Of a stretch of 64,000 nt of DNA, positions 44,478 to 54,081 are shown in pieces. The first letter of the stretch is position 1. Every line of letters starts with the position of its first letter. Below the pieces are notes generated by a model. That model saw nothing but the letters and a program-made list of their open reading frames with translations, was not told where the DNA came from and did not search any database. Both the position numbers and the translations under genes were made by a program. Source of the stretch: Heliobacterium mobile (GTDB taxonomy: Bacteria > Bacillota > Desulfitobacteriia > Heliobacteriales > Heliobacteriaceae); NCBI RefSeq assembly GCF_009720735.1, contig NZ_WNKU01000007.1, positions 1 to 64,000 of the forward strand, written 5' to 3'.

Positions 44478-46277
44478 CTACAGAGACTTGCTCACCTCTT
44501 GACCGACTTTAGTCTTCGAAGCCGATTTAATGATGGAGTACCACTTGATCAGCGCATCGCCCATGACGATGACGGACAGGCCCATCATGATAGAGGACAA
44601 GACTGTATTCAGGTAGTTGTTGGCCGGGAGGTACTGATTGACGATGGTCCAGTAGCCAGCCGTCATGACAGAAGCGAACAGATACACCATAGGGATTGCC
44701 GTGACGAGGCCGTAGAGGATGTTGCCGTTGCTTCTGCGCAATATGAGGCTGGTTCCAATCGCCAGAGCCAGCGAAGCCAGCAATTGGTTGGACACACCGA
44801 AGAGCGGCCAGACGGTAGCGATATCGCCGCCGTAGAGCAAGTACCCCCAGAGGAAGCAGACAAGAACGCTAGAACCGATGACGCCTGGTTTCCAATCATT
44901 ATCTTTTAGTTTAGGAATCACTTGACCAAAGAAATCTTGAACGATGTACCGGGCTACCCGGGTACCAGCGTCGATGGCGGTCAGGATGAAGACCGCTTCA
45001 AAGAGGATGGCGAAGTTGTACCAGTAAGACATGAGATGATCCATGCCAGGGAGGCTCGAGAAGATGGAGGCCATGCCGACAGCCAGGGAGACAGCGCCGC
45101 CGGTCCGGCCGGCCAGATCCATACCGACCAATTGGGACAGATGATTGAGATCGACGATGGGCATATTTAACTTGGCAAAGACGGCAGGAGCGGAGTTGAT
45201 GGCGAAATAATCACCAGGTTGCAGAACACAAGCTGCGATGAGCGCCATCATGCCGACGAAAGTTTCCATCAGCATACCACCGAAACCGACTAAGAGAATG
45301 TCCTTTTCAGAATCAATCATCTTGGGCGTCGTTCCAGAACCGACCAGAGCGTGGAATCCGGAAATGGCACCACAAGCGATGGTAATGGAGACAAAAGGCC
45401 AGACCGGTCCTTTGATGATGGGGCCGCCGCCGTTGATAAACTGAGTCACCGCTGGCATCTGCAAAATGGGATTGACAAAGATGATGCCAAGAGCGAGAGC
45501 ACCGATCGTACCGATTTTCATGTAGGAAGAGAGATAATCTCGTGGAGCCAGAAGGAACCATACAGGAAGGGCAGCTGCGAAGAAGGCATAGATGGGAAGC
45601 GCAAGTTTGACGCCTGTTTCAGAGAGGGTGAACAGATGGCCGATCCAAGTGCCTTTGATATAGGGGCCAAAGGCAACAGCCAGAATAATGAGACCCATCC
45701 CGAGAATCGTCGCTTCCCGGAGTTTGTCTGGTCGTGCTTTGATGATTAGGCCAACTACCATGGCGATCGGGATGGTCATACCGACGGTAAAGGTTCCCCA
45801 AGGGTTTTCTTTTAGGGCATGAACAACTACGAGAGATAAGCCAGCCATGGTGATAGTGATGGTAAAGAGGATGGCTAAGCCGACTGCAAAACCAGCGATG
45901 GGACCGATTTCTTCTTTAGCAATTTCCGATAAGGATTGACCTTTGTGTCGTACCGAAGCAAAGAGGACAACCATGTCATGGACAGCACCACCGAGTACGG
46001 CCCCGATGAGCAGCCAGAGGGTACCGGGGAGATAGCCGAATTGAGCTGCTAAAATCGGTCCGACAAGGGGACCAGCAGCGGCGATCGCGGCAAAGTGATG
46101 ACCGAAGGCGACCCATTTGTTCATCGGAACATAGTCTGTACCGTTATTGAACTCGTGAGCTGGCGTTTTCCGTGCCGGATCAAGGGTTAGAACCTTGGCG
46201 GCAACAAAACCGCCATAGAAGCGGTAAGCCAAGATTAGAATGCAGGCTGTGGCAATGATCAAAGTCAATGCACTCAT
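44478..46277 (-). CDS. cstA: CstA-family carbon starvation / pyruvate transporter
   Basis: This 599-residue polytopic membrane protein has many hydrophobic helices. The N-terminal family patterns VMNK-type DYVPMNKWVAFGHHFAAIA, GPLVGPILAAQFGYLPG and GAVLGGAVHDMVVLFASVRH, and later FHALVGSGTTPKMI, are diagnostic of CstA/YjiY. Members import pyruvate or peptides. The ATG follows AAAGGAGGAACTTTT. The two-component genes just upstream on the same strand suggest inducible control, as for BtsT by BtsSR. Confidence 0.95.
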   Translation of the reverse strand: MSALTLIIATACILILAYRFYGGFVAAKVLTLDPARKTPAHEFNNGTDYVPMNKWVAFGHHFAAIAAAGPLVGPILAAQFGYLPGTLWLLIGAVLGGAVHDMVVLFASVRHKGQSLSEIAKEEIGPIAGFAVGLAILFTITITMAGLSLVVVHALKENPWGTFTVGMTIPIAMVVGLIIKARPDKLREATILGMGLIILAVAFGPYIKGTWIGHLFTLSETGVKLALPIYAFFAAALPVWFLLAPRDYLSSYMKIGTIGALALGIIFVNPILQMPAVTQFINGGGPIIKGPVWPFVSITIACGAISGFHALVGSGTTPKMIDSEKDILLVGFGGMLMETFVGMMALIAACVLQPGDYFAINSAPAVFAKLNMPIVDLNHLSQLVGMDLAGRTGGAVSLAVGMASIFSSLPGMDHLMSYWYNFAILFEAVFILTAIDAGTRVARYIVQDFFGQVIPKLKDNDWKPGVIGSSVLVCFLWGYLLYGGDIATVWPLFGVSNQLLASLALAIGTSLILRRSNGNILYGLVTAIPMVYLFASVMTAGYWTIVNQYLPANNYLNTVLSSIMMGLSVIVMGDALIKWYSIIKSASKTKVGQEVSKSL

Positions 46278-46513
46278 AAAAGTTCCTCCTTTTTGAAAAA
46301 TCGTGATCAGAGCGTAGAACAGTCACCTTGCTTTTATAATAGTTATAATATGCACAATCGTCTATGAACCCCGTATAAAATGCAAAAAAGCGTGCACAAC
46401 GTGCACGCATTCTCACATGGAATACATCCTTCGGTTCATAACAAGATCTTTGAATCATGAGACCGTAATGTACCACACTTATCCGTTCGGTAGAAGAATT
46501 CTGCTCTTAGCGA

Positions 46514-47329
46514 TTAAAGTCCCAGAAGTTCTTTTAACGCTTTTGCATAATGGCGGCTGACAGGAACTTCGCTTTGGTCGTTCAAAATAAGATTATAAGC
46601 CCCATTAAACCAAGGAATGATTTCTCGAATGGCTGAGATGTTTACCAAATAGGCCCGGTGAGTACGGCAAAACTGATTCGTATCGAGGCGATCTTCCAAC
46701 TCCTGTAGAGTCAGGTTTAATTCGAGCCGTTCCTCATCGACTTTGACGATAGCTTTCCGTCCTTCCACAGTGGCGTAGAGGATTTTCGTCGTATCGACAA
46801 GTAACATCTTACCATCCTTATTAACGGCGACACAGCGAAACAGGCGGGGGCAAGGGGATTCGGCCTCAGCTTGCCGGTGGTCTACCGCCCCATGGACGGG
46901 ATCGCTCTGGCTGAGCAACAAGCTTCGCAATTGTCCCAACTGCTCCTCCAAGCCTCTGGGCTGAAGCAGCCGTTCCTGAACCCGTTTCCAGGTTGTCTCC
47001 AACCGTTGCGGATCAAAAGGTTTTAAGATATAGTCCAAGGCCCGGACTTCAAAAGCTTGAAGCGCGTAGGCATCAAAGGCTGTCGCAAATACGACTAAAG
47101 GCAGTTGCCCTTGTTCCAAAAGTCTGCGGGCTACCATTAACCCATCCAGGTCATGCATTTGGATATCGAGAAAAAGGACATCTACAGCTGTAGTGGACAG
47201 AAAATCCAAGGCTTCTTCACCGCTGCAAGCTTCCCCGATCACTTGGCATTCGGGCAACTTTTCCAAAAGAAAGCGCAACTCCCGTCGAGCTGGCGCCTCA
47301 TCGTCGACGATAAGCGTACGAATCGCCAT
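46514..47329 (-). CDS. LytTR-family response regulator (BtsR/LytT-like)
   Basis: This is a 271-residue protein starting at ATG 47329, 7 bases after AGGAGGT. The receiver domain has VDDEAPARREL and VLFLDIQMHDLDG, with KPFD lysine. The LytTR DNA-binding domain occupies the last 100 residues (RLELNLTLQELEDRL, FCRTHRAYLVNISAI). A charged linker separates them. It probably activates cstA, whose start lies about 240 bp downstream of its stop. It is 12 bp after the sensor kinase gene. Confidence 0.93.
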   Translation of the reverse strand: MAIRTLIVDDEAPARRELRFLLEKLPECQVIGEACSGEEALDFLSTTAVDVLFLDIQMHDLDGLMVARRLLEQGQLPLVVFATAFDAYALQAFEVRALDYILKPFDPQRLETTWKRVQERLLQPRGLEEQLGQLRSLLLSQSDPVHGAVDHRQAEAESPCPRLFRCVAVNKDGKMLLVDTTKILYATVEGRKAIVKVDEERLELNLTLQELEDRLDTNQFCRTHRAYLVNISAIREIIPWFNGAYNLILNDQSEVPVSRHYAKALKELLGL

Positions 47330-47341
47330 CAAGGTCACCTC

Positions 47342-49051
47342 CTAACCAGCCATTAAAAGAGACTGAGGAGCATCGGGAATTCGAAGAGAACAAACGGTCC
47401 CTAAACCCGGTTTCGAATCGATATGCAAGCCATAGTCAGGACCATAAATGCTGCAGAGCCGTTCATTCACATTGCGCAACCCAATACCGCTGGAAGAGGA
47501 GGCAGAAGGCGGACGTTCCGCAAAAAGCTGTGCCATCCGCTCTGACGTCATGCCTGCCCCGTCGTCTACGATGGTGATAAAGACAATCTCAGCATCCCGA
47601 TAGGCTCGAATCGTTATGGTTCCTCCCTCATGCAGGGGAAGGAGCCCGTGGCGAACAGCATTTTCCACGAGAGGCTGCAGCAGCAGAGGCGGTACCTGGC
47701 AGTTGGCCGCATCATCGGCAATGTCATACTCCACCTGGAGACGATCTTCAAAGCGAGCTTGTTCTAAGGCGAGGTAAGATTCAATGTGCCGCAGTTCTTC
47801 CCGCAGTGAAACGAATTGAGCCGGTTCACGAAGGTTTTTTCGAAAAAAGTCTCCCAATTGAATCAACAGTCTTCGGGCAGTCTCCGGTTGTGTCCGCACG
47901 TAGGAAGCGACCGTATTCAATGCATTAAAGAGAAAGTGAGGATTGATCTGTGCCTGTAAGGCCCGAATTTCGGCGGTCGTTTTCAGGCGAGCTTCTTTTT
48001 CCAATTCGGCAATTTCTAACTGCGTCGAAAAGAGATGGCCTAGTCCTTTCGCCAACTCTTGGTCCACCAAACCCACTTCTTTTGTACGGTACAGCTTTAG
48101 TGCACCGACAGGCTTGTCCATACAGAGCAAGGGGACCACAATCACCGCGTTCAAAGAGCACTTCGGGTGTACACATTGGACCTCTTCTTTCGAAGAGGCG
48201 ACAACAGCCCTTCCCGTTTCTAATGCTTCGGCAGTCACACGAGTCATAATCAGTTCTCCAGGTAGATGGTGATCGGCTCCAGCTCCGACATGTGCCAGTA
48301 TTTTTTCCCGATCTGTCAGAGCGACGGCGTCCAAATCGGTCATGTTCTTGACGAGTTCAGCAACGGCTTGGGCTGATGTTTCCGTTAAACCTCGTCGCAG
48401 CAAAGGCAAGGTGATATTGGCGATATGCAGGGACTTTTGAGCTACAAGGGCACCAGCCTGCTCTTCTTGCGCTCGAATATCTTGAATCAGCAGAACGAAA
48501 ACGGCAATCCCTGTCGCATTGACGAGGATCATGGGCACACCGATATGGGTAACGAGAGTCACGGCATCCTCGAAAGGCTTAGCGACGGTCAGGATGATCA
48601 GCATTTGTAAAGTCTCAGCGACGAGCCCAGTGATAAAGGCGCTCAATCCATTTAAGGAATGAGGGTGGTACCGTCGAATCAGACCGCCGATCAAACCCTC
48701 TGTGACCGTTGAAAGAGCACAGGCCAAAGCGGTAAAGCCACCCATGGAGTAACGGTGAATCCCTCCGATCAGGCCGGCTCCGATACCTGCTGCAGGTCCG
48801 CCGAGCAGTCCAGCCAGCACTGGTCCGATGACTCGGGAGTTGGCCAGGGCACCGTCGATGGGAATGGCCGAATAGGTTCCCAAGATGGAAACGGTCCCGA
48901 AAATCCCGATCAAACGAATGACGTCGCCTGTCGTCGTTCGCTGGTAGGCGAAAAAGCGGCGAATGGCGGAATGTCTGGATAGAAGGAAGGCGATCGTGAT
49001 TACAATCGTCATCCGTTGTGCCAAGAATAACAGGATTTGATGTTCAAACAT
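47342..49051 (-). CDS. LytS/BtsS-type sensor histidine kinase
   Basis: This 569-residue protein has an N-terminal five-helix 5TM-5TMR_LYT module (residues 1-195; GPVLAGLLGGPAAGIGAGLI, GGLIRRYHP), a GAF-like region (220-350), a His_kinase motif INPHFLFNALNTVASYVR near 372 and HATPase boxes (LVENAVRHGL, SGIGLRNVNERL). The histidine in NPHFLFN is the phosphorylation site of this family. The membrane module is thought to bind a small ligand; pyruvate is plausible by analogy with BtsS. Confidence 0.94.
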   Translation of the reverse strand: MFEHQILLFLAQRMTIVITIAFLLSRHSAIRRFFAYQRTTTGDVIRLIGIFGTVSILGTYSAIPIDGALANSRVIGPVLAGLLGGPAAGIGAGLIGGIHRYSMGGFTALACALSTVTEGLIGGLIRRYHPHSLNGLSAFITGLVAETLQMLIILTVAKPFEDAVTLVTHIGVPMILVNATGIAVFVLLIQDIRAQEEQAGALVAQKSLHIANITLPLLRRGLTETSAQAVAELVKNMTDLDAVALTDREKILAHVGAGADHHLPGELIMTRVTAEALETGRAVVASSKEEVQCVHPKCSLNAVIVVPLLCMDKPVGALKLYRTKEVGLVDQELAKGLGHLFSTQLEIAELEKEARLKTTAEIRALQAQINPHFLFNALNTVASYVRTQPETARRLLIQLGDFFRKNLREPAQFVSLREELRHIESYLALEQARFEDRLQVEYDIADDAANCQVPPLLLQPLVENAVRHGLLPLHEGGTITIRAYRDAEIVFITIVDDGAGMTSERMAQLFAERPPSASSSSGIGLRNVNERLCSIYGPDYGLHIDSKPGLGTVCSLRIPDAPQSLLMAG

Positions 49052-49159
49052 GAAAAAGCCTCCTCTCCAGAAGACATATATGATACCGCAAATGCGCTCT
49101 CAAGATCAAGCCTAACAAGAAGTGTGCCTTTTCGCAAGGGGTCAGACAAGTTCCCCTTA

Positions 49160-49188
49160 TAGACAGGTGGGAAAGGGGAGGGTATAAT
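49160..49188 (+). promoter_or_regulatory. bioB promoter
   Basis: TAGACA at 49160-49165 and a perfect TATAAT at 49183-49188 are spaced 17 bp. The BirA-type operator begins 4 bp after the -10 box and so covers the transcription start. Confidence 0.75.
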
Positions 49189-49192
49189 CGAA

Positions 49193-49225
49193 TTGTATAC
49201 CATTACAAGACTAAAAAGTTGACAA
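49193..49225 (+). promoter_or_regulatory. BirA-type operator upstream of bioB
   Basis: TTGTATACC at 49193-49201 and AGTTGACAA at 49217-49225 are separated by 15 bp, close to the BirA consensus TTGTnAACC-N14-16-GGTTnACAA. Its position over the start site fits repression by biotinyl-AMP-bound BirA. Confidence 0.75.
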
Positions 49226-49254
49226 ACGACGAAGACAGAGAGGGCGAATCATTC

Positions 49255-50235
49255 ATGCAAAAAAGATTACACCAAGCCGAAGAGATGGCTTTTGCCGGAA
49301 AAGGTATCGATCGGGAGTTGGCCTATCAATTGTCTGAAATCGCAGGAAGCGAGATCTATGGCTTGATGGACTCAGCCCGTCGGGTGACGGAACAGTTCGC
49401 TGGAAAGCATGTAGACTTGTGTTCTATTATCAACGCACGGTCCGGGGCATGTTCGGAAGACTGCCGTTTTTGCGCCCAATCGGCCTGGTATAACACAAAT
49501 GTGGAACATTATGACCTGCTTCATGTGGAACCAATCTTAGAACGAGCTAAAGAAATGGAACAAGCTGGTGCCCACCGCTTTTCCCTCGTCACCAGCGGCA
49601 AGGGGATGGGTGACGACGACTTGGACCAGGTTTTGTACATATATGAGCAACTCCGTGTGAAGACGAAACTCCACCTGTGCGCATCCTTAGGTATATTATC
49701 GAAGGATCAACTACAACGTCTCTGGAACTGTGGCGTAACCATGTATCACCACAATTTGGAGACGAGCCGGAACTTTTTTCCCAGCATTTGCACAACCCAT
49801 ACCTATGAAGATCGCATCGAGACGATCAAAGCGGCTCAAGAGGTGGGCATGAAGGTCTGTTCCGGTGGTATCTTCTCCATGGGTGAAACGATTCGGGACC
49901 GCATAGACATGGCTTTTGAGTTGCGCGATCTAAATATCCCATCTATCCCGATCAATATCCTCAATCCCATCGCAGGAACACCGATGGAGGGACAACCAGT
50001 CTTAGAACCGATGGAGATTCTTAAATCTATCGCCATCTATCGTCTCATACTCCCGTCAGCTTATCTGCGTATGGCTGGAGGGCGCGAAGGGGCATTGCGA
50101 AACTTGCAGGCCTTATGTTTTATGGCCGGTGCCAACGCGGCTTTAGTCGGAAGCTATTTAACCACCAGCGGCAGAACAGTGGCGGAAGATATTCAAATGC
50201 TGCAGGACTTGGGACGTAACGTCTCAATCTCCTAG
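49255..50235 (+). CDS. bioB: Biotin synthase
   Basis: This 326-residue radical SAM enzyme starts at ATG 49255; the in-frame upstream TTG at 49219 is part of the BirA operator. The radical SAM cluster cysteines are 66, 70 and 73 (CSEDCRFC). Other BioB patterns are YHHNLETSRNFFPSICTTHT, GGIFSMGET and the NPIAGTPMEG segment. It inserts sulfur into dethiobiotin. The ribosome site GAGAGGG is about 10 bases before the start. bioY and bioD lie 12 kb downstream under a second BirA box. Confidence 0.96.
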   Translation: MQKRLHQAEEMAFAGKGIDRELAYQLSEIAGSEIYGLMDSARRVTEQFAGKHVDLCSIINARSGACSEDCRFCAQSAWYNTNVEHYDLLHVEPILERAKEMEQAGAHRFSLVTSGKGMGDDDLDQVLYIYEQLRVKTKLHLCASLGILSKDQLQRLWNCGVTMYHHNLETSRNFFPSICTTHTYEDRIETIKAAQEVGMKVCSGGIFSMGETIRDRIDMAFELRDLNIPSIPINILNPIAGTPMEGQPVLEPMEILKSIAIYRLILPSAYLRMAGGREGALRNLQALCFMAGANAALVGSYLTTSGRTVAEDIQMLQDLGRNVSIS

Positions 50236-50309
50236 GCATGATGATGAGACAGTAATTTCATAGACCTAGCAGGGTCAGGGGATACTGTGACCAAAGGAGG
50301 ATGGATGCC

Positions 50310-50456
50310 ATGTCGACAGACCCCAAAAAAAGCGACCGCGGCGATCTCCGAGCGTCAACAGATCCGGACGGGCTGGGAGAAATTCAAGAGTTAGATGTAG
50401 CGAGCAGCATAGAAGAGATAGACGCCATCCCGGAGATACAAAAGGATCCCGGTTAA
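50310..50456 (+). CDS. Small acidic protein, 48 aa
   Basis: The ATG at 50310, 9 bases after AAAGGAGG, opens a 48-codon frame ending at 50456. The product is very acidic and hydrophilic (MSTDPKKSDRGDLRA..., ending EIDAIPEIQKDPG). A strong hairpin follows a few bases after the stop, which supports a genuine transcription unit, perhaps the tail of the bioB mRNA. No family is recognised. Confidence 0.5.
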   Translation: MSTDPKKSDRGDLRASTDPDGLGEIQELDVASSIEEIDAIPEIQKDPG

Positions 50457-50461
50457 TAAAG

Positions 50462-50507
50462 AAACAGGGAAAGCATCGCGGCACATTTGCGGTGCTTTCC
50501 CTGTTTA
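50462..50507 (+). terminator. Terminator after bioB / small ORF
   Basis: AAACAGGGAAAGCA pairs perfectly with TGCTTTCCCTGTTT, followed by an AT-rich stretch without a clean T-run. Confidence 0.7.
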
Positions 50508-50610
50508 TCATTTTGGTCAATTCTTTAGTGCTAGAGTAGAGCACATCGAATCTACACTTTGAATCTTTAACCTTTTAACCGTCAGAGCATATTAGATTTT
50601 CTTAATCAGA

Positions 50611-51420
50611 TTAGAGCAAGAAAAAAACGCCGTAGACAAAGGCAAGAAGAAAACGATAGTAGGCAAAAGGAGCTAGGCCGATTCGTTGCAATAAGTTTAA
50701 AAACCATACGATAGCGGCCCAGGCCACGAAGAATGACACAACAAAGCCGATGGCGAAGACGGGGAGATCGCTGGCGGTAAGGTACTGGTAGGATTTGATC
50801 ATATCTACCCCTGTCGCACCGATCATCATCGGAACGGCGACGATAAAAGAGAACTCTGCGGCCACTTTAGAAGTGAGGCCGCCGAGCATTCCGCCGGCGA
50901 TGGTGGAGCCGGAACGGGAAAAGCCGGGCCACAAGGAAAGGCACTGTACCAGGCCCACCCAAAGAGCTTGACGGTAATTCATATCATCTAAGTCCGACAC
51001 AGGCCGTTTTGGACCTGTTTTCATAGCCACCAGCATGAGTATGGCACCAAGAACTAGACCGATGAGCACCGTTTGGACCGAAAAAAGATATGTTTTGATC
51101 GCTTTGTGCACCAACAGGCCTAAAATTGATGCTGGAAGCATAGCCACAAGCACATGCCAAAGGGTGAGTCCGCGGCCGTCAAATCGAAACCCATCGGCAA
51201 AGAGATTGAGAATCATATTTAAAAAACGCTGCCGGTAGAGCACAACGACAGCCAAGATAGCTCCTAACTGGATGAAGACCTCAAAGGTGGCCGCTTTTTC
51301 ACCGGTAAAACCAAGAAGATTTCCCACCAGGATTAAGTGACCTGTCGACGATACGGGGATGAACTCGGTCAACCCTTCGACGATTCCTAAAACGACGGCG
51401 ACAAAATACAAACTATCCAT
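50611..51420 (-). CDS. uppP: Undecaprenyl-diphosphatase (UppP/BacA)
   Basis: This 269-residue polytopic membrane protein has the catalytic regions EGLTEFIPVSSTGHL at 15-29 and PGFSRSGSTIAGG near 165, and a KPFAYYR-like C-terminal IGLAPFAYYRFLLAF. It dephosphorylates undecaprenyl diphosphate to recycle the cell-wall lipid carrier, and overproduction confers bacitracin resistance. The ATG follows GGGAGTTATGTC. It is a stand-alone gene. Confidence 0.95.
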   Translation of the reverse strand: MDSLYFVAVVLGIVEGLTEFIPVSSTGHLILVGNLLGFTGEKAATFEVFIQLGAILAVVVLYRQRFLNMILNLFADGFRFDGRGLTLWHVLVAMLPASILGLLVHKAIKTYLFSVQTVLIGLVLGAILMLVAMKTGPKRPVSDLDDMNYRQALWVGLVQCLSLWPGFSRSGSTIAGGMLGGLTSKVAAEFSFIVAVPMMIGATGVDMIKSYQYLTASDLPVFAIGFVVSFFVAWAAIVWFLNLLQRIGLAPFAYYRFLLAFVYGVFFLL

Positions 51421-51512
51421 GACATAACTCCCATCTGAAATAAAGACTCTTTATCTACAATAGGTGAGTTATGCCGTGAAGTCAACGGGAAGAAGAATAA
51501 AATAGAGAGTTC

Positions 51513-52445
51513 CTACGAAAGATCAGCGAACAAGGCTGTACTCAGGTAGCGTTCTCCTGTATCGGGGAGAATGACGACGATGCGTTTTCCTCGATTCTCT
51601 GGGCGTTGGGCGATGACGGAAGCTGCGAAGACGGCAGCCCCTGACGAGATACCGACGAGCAAGCCTTCTTCACGAGTGAGGCGGCGGCTTGTATTCAATG
51701 CGTCGTCATCGTCGACAGGAATGACTTCGTCGATGATATCGGTATTTAAGACTTCCGGCACAAATCCAGCGCCGATCCCTTGAATCTGATGAGGGCCGGG
51801 CTTGCCACCGGAGAGAATCGCCGATCCGGAAGGTTCAATGGCGATCACTTGGAGGGCGGGATTGTATTTTTTTAACACCTCAGCGGTACCGGTCAGAGTG
51901 CCGCCTGTTCCCACACTGGCGACAAAGATATCCACTTTTCCCTCCGTATCCCGCCAAATCTCTTCACCGGTGGTAGCACGGTGTACGGCCGGATTGGCTG
52001 GGTTGGCAAACTGCTGGGGCATGATGGCGCCGGGAGTGGATTTCACGATCTCCTCGGCTTTTAAGACGGCTCCGCGCATCCCTTCAATGCTCGGCGTCAA
52101 TACCAGTTCAGCGCCAAAAGCTTTTAAAAGATTGCGCCGTTCCATACTGAACGATTCCGGCATGGTAAGGACAAGTCTATAGCCCTTTACCGCAGCAGCC
52201 AAAGCGAGGCCGATCCCTGTATTTCCACTGGTCGGTTCCACGATAACGGCGCCCGGTTTGAGCAAACCTCTTTCTTCGGCGTCCTGAATCATGTGCAGGC
52301 CGATACGATCCTTCACGCTGCCACCGGGGTTGAAGAATTCCAATTTCGCGAGTATTTCTGCAGATTCGGAACCGGCGATCCGGTTCAGTCGAACGAGAGG
52401 CGTATTGCCGATCAGTTCCGTAACATCTTTGGCGATAGGGCCCAT
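51513..52445 (-). CDS. cysK: Cysteine synthase (O-acetylserine sulfhydrylase), copy 1
   Basis: This 310-residue protein starts at ATG 52445 (GGGAGAG 8 bases upstream) rather than the in-frame GTG 52454. PLP lysine lies in [12 protein letters not shown] near residue 41; [10 protein letters not shown] and the glycine-rich [13 protein letters not shown] phosphate loop complete the CysK/CysM fold. It makes cysteine from O-acetylserine and sulfide. A near-identical family member lies at 55552. Its promoter and an operator-like palindrome lie in 52471-52540. Confidence 0.94.
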   Translation of the reverse strand: MGPIAKDVTELIGNTPLVRLNRIAGSESAEILAKLEFFNPGGSVKDRIGLHMIQDAEERGLLKPGAVIVEPTSGNTGIGLALAAAVKGYRLVLTMPESFSMERRNLLKAFGAELVLTPSIEGMRGAVLKAEEIVKSTPGAIMPQQFANPANPAVHRATTGEEIWRDTEGKVDIFVASVGTGGTLTGTAEVLKKYNPALQVIAIEPSGSAILSGGKPGPHQIQGIGAGFVPEVLNTDIIDEVIPVDDDDALNTSRRLTREEGLLVGISSGAAVFAASVIAQRPENRGKRIVVILPDTGERYLSTALFADLS

Positions 52446-52470
52446 AACGATCACTCTCCCAATCGATACA

Positions 52471-52492
52471 ATCCGACTATTTAGGTCGGAAT
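52471..52492 (-). promoter_or_regulatory. Palindrome in the cysK1 5' UTR
   Basis: ATCCGAC at 52471-52477 and GTCGGAAT at 52485-52492 form an inverted repeat with a 7-bp spacer, 13-34 bp downstream of the inferred start. It may be an operator for a cysteine regulator of the CymR type; I cannot confirm the protein. Confidence 0.4.
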
Positions 52493-52511
52493 ATGATAAA
52501 TTATTATTTCC

Positions 52512-52540
52512 ATGATACGTGAGGCCGTCATGACTGTCAA
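52512..52540 (-). promoter_or_regulatory. cysK1 promoter
   Basis: On the minus strand TTGACA (52540-52535) and TATCAT (52517-52512) are spaced 17 bp. Confidence 0.7.
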
Positions 52541-52609
52541 GAGAATAGGCTCTTTTCCTTATGAAAAAGCTATAAATTCGATTTGTGAAAAAAACTATTT
52601 AAAAAAGTC

Positions 52610-52639
52610 TTGACGAGATCGGCAGTTCCCATTTATTTT
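52610..52639 (+). promoter_or_regulatory. Probable promoter of the S-box operon
   Basis: TTGACG at 52610-52615 and TATTTT at 52634-52639 are spaced 18 bp; transcription would begin about 40 bp before the S-box core. Confidence 0.4.
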
Positions 52640-52687
52640 TATAGCAGTCGCAACCGAAATGACGAAATACAACCGAATAACCTGTTT

Positions 52688-52790
52688 CTTATCAAGAGTC
52701 GGCGGAGGGACTGGCCCGATGAAGCCCGGCAACCAGCAAGCTTATGCTTGTATGGTGCCAATTCCTGCAGGGGAAACCCTGAAAGATAAG
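52688..52790 (+). promoter_or_regulatory. S-box (SAM-I) riboswitch aptamer
   Basis: The element opens with CTTATCAAGAG, carries the conserved core GGAGGGACTGGCCCGATGAA and GCCCGGCAACC, then AATTCCTGCAGGGGAAACC, and closes with GAAAGATAAG, pairing back to CTTATC. It binds S-adenosylmethionine. A terminator follows at 52806, so high SAM should switch off the two Cys/Met PLP enzyme genes. Confidence 0.95.
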
Positions 52791-52805
52791 ACTTACTGCC
52801 GATTT

Positions 52806-52839
52806 ACGGGTCTTTTCTTTCAGAGAGAAGACCCGTTTT
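52806..52839 (+). terminator. S-box-controlled terminator
   Basis: ACGGGTCTT pairs with AAGACCCGT and runs into TTTT. Nearby CTTACTGCC (just after the aptamer) and GGCAGTAAG (about 52870) form a further 9-bp inverted repeat around the terminator. Confidence 0.85.
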
Positions 52840-52907
52840 CATATTCCCGAGAAGGATTTTTTTGATAGGCAGGCAGTAAGACAAGAAAACGAAGGAGAGA
52901 AGCAAAC

Positions 52908-54047
52908 ATGCATATTGAATCCCTCTTGGCCCAAGCAGGCAATGGAAAAGATCAAGTCACTGGCGCCGTCAGCTTTCCTGTCTATCAGACAGCCACCTTT
53001 CGTCACCCCGCTTTAGGGGAGAGTACAGGTTACGATTACAGCCGCTCGGGAAACCCGACTCGTCAGGTATTGGAAGATCTGATCGCCAACTTGGAAGGGG
53101 GAGCACGGGGTCTGGCTTTTGCTTCCGGATTGGCAGCGATCACGAACGTCTTATCCTTGTTTCGTCCAGGTGACCATCTAGTTCTCTGTCAGGACCTCTA
53201 CGGAGGAACATACCGGCTTCTGGAACAGGTCTATGGACCATGGGGTTTGACAGCCAGTTATGTCGACACGAGCGATCTGGAACAAGTCTATGGGGCCATA
53301 ACCAGCCAAACGAAGGCCATATTCATTGAAACGCCAACGAATCCGACGATGAGAATTACAGACCTCTCTGCCGTCAGCCAGATTTGCCGAGAGCGGGATC
53401 TACTGCTCATCGTGGACAACACTTTTATGAGTCCCTATTTGCAGCAGCCTATCGCCTTAGGCGCCCATATCGTTGTCCACAGTGGGACTAAATATCTGGG
53501 TGGCCATAATGATGTAGTCGCCGGACTCGTCGTCGCGGCGACGGAAGACATTGGGGAACGGCTGGCCTTTCATCAGAATGCATCCGGTGCCGTGTTGGCG
53601 CCCTGGGATGCTTGGCTGCTCGTTCGAGGAATAAAGACGTTGGGACTCCGTCTCGATCGGGCCCAGGAAAACGCGGCTACAATTGCCCGCTGGTTGGAAA
53701 CTCATCCTGCTGTGGAAGGCGTCGATTTTATCGGTTTGGAGAATCACCCGGGGAGAGAAGTTCACTTTCGACAAGCGAAGGGGCCAGGTGCTATGATCTC
53801 TTTTCGAGTCAAAGACCCGGCCATCATCGCCCGAGTGCTTCAGCGGATTCAACTGATCTCTTTTGCCGAAAGCTTGGGCGGTGTAGAATCATTGCTCACC
53901 TTTCCAGCCCGTCAGACCCATGGCGATATCCCCCTGGAAATCCGGGAGCGCTGCGGCGTGACCGATTCGCTGTTGCGGCTGTCGGTGGGGATCGAAAACG
54001 TGCAGGATTTGATCGCTGACTTGGACCAGGCACTCGCATTTGAATGA
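52908..54047 (+). CDS. Cystathionine gamma-synthase / O-acetylhomoserine thiolyase-type PLP enzyme (MetI/MetB-like)
   Basis: This 379-residue Cys/Met metabolism PLP enzyme has YSRSGNPTR near 45, the PLP lysine in HSGTKYLGGHNDVVAG near 195-210, and SLGGVESLLTFPARQTH near 325-340. The S-box in front and the second family member behind repeat the metI-metC layout of Bacillus. I infer gamma-synthase activity (homoserine ester plus cysteine or sulfide). The ATG follows GAAGGAGAGAAGCAAAC. Confidence 0.88.
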   Translation: MHIESLLAQAGNGKDQVTGAVSFPVYQTATFRHPALGESTGYDYSRSGNPTRQVLEDLIANLEGGARGLAFASGLAAITNVLSLFRPGDHLVLCQDLYGGTYRLLEQVYGPWGLTASYVDTSDLEQVYGAITSQTKAIFIETPTNPTMRITDLSAVSQICRERDLLLIVDNTFMSPYLQQPIALGAHIVVHSGTKYLGGHNDVVAGLVVAATEDIGERLAFHQNASGAVLAPWDAWLLVRGIKTLGLRLDRAQENAATIARWLETHPAVEGVDFIGLENHPGREVHFRQAKGPGAMISFRVKDPAIIARVLQRIQLISFAESLGGVESLLTFPARQTHGDIPLEIRERCGVTDSLLRLSVGIENVQDLIADLDQALAFE

Positions 54048-54081
54048 AAGCTAGAATGATTTTTTGAAAGGCTGATGAACG

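Noticed and set aside
49219-49254. Upstream TTG start for bioB
   Set aside because: The codon is the right half of the BirA operator; ATG 49255 aligns with the normal BioB N terminus.
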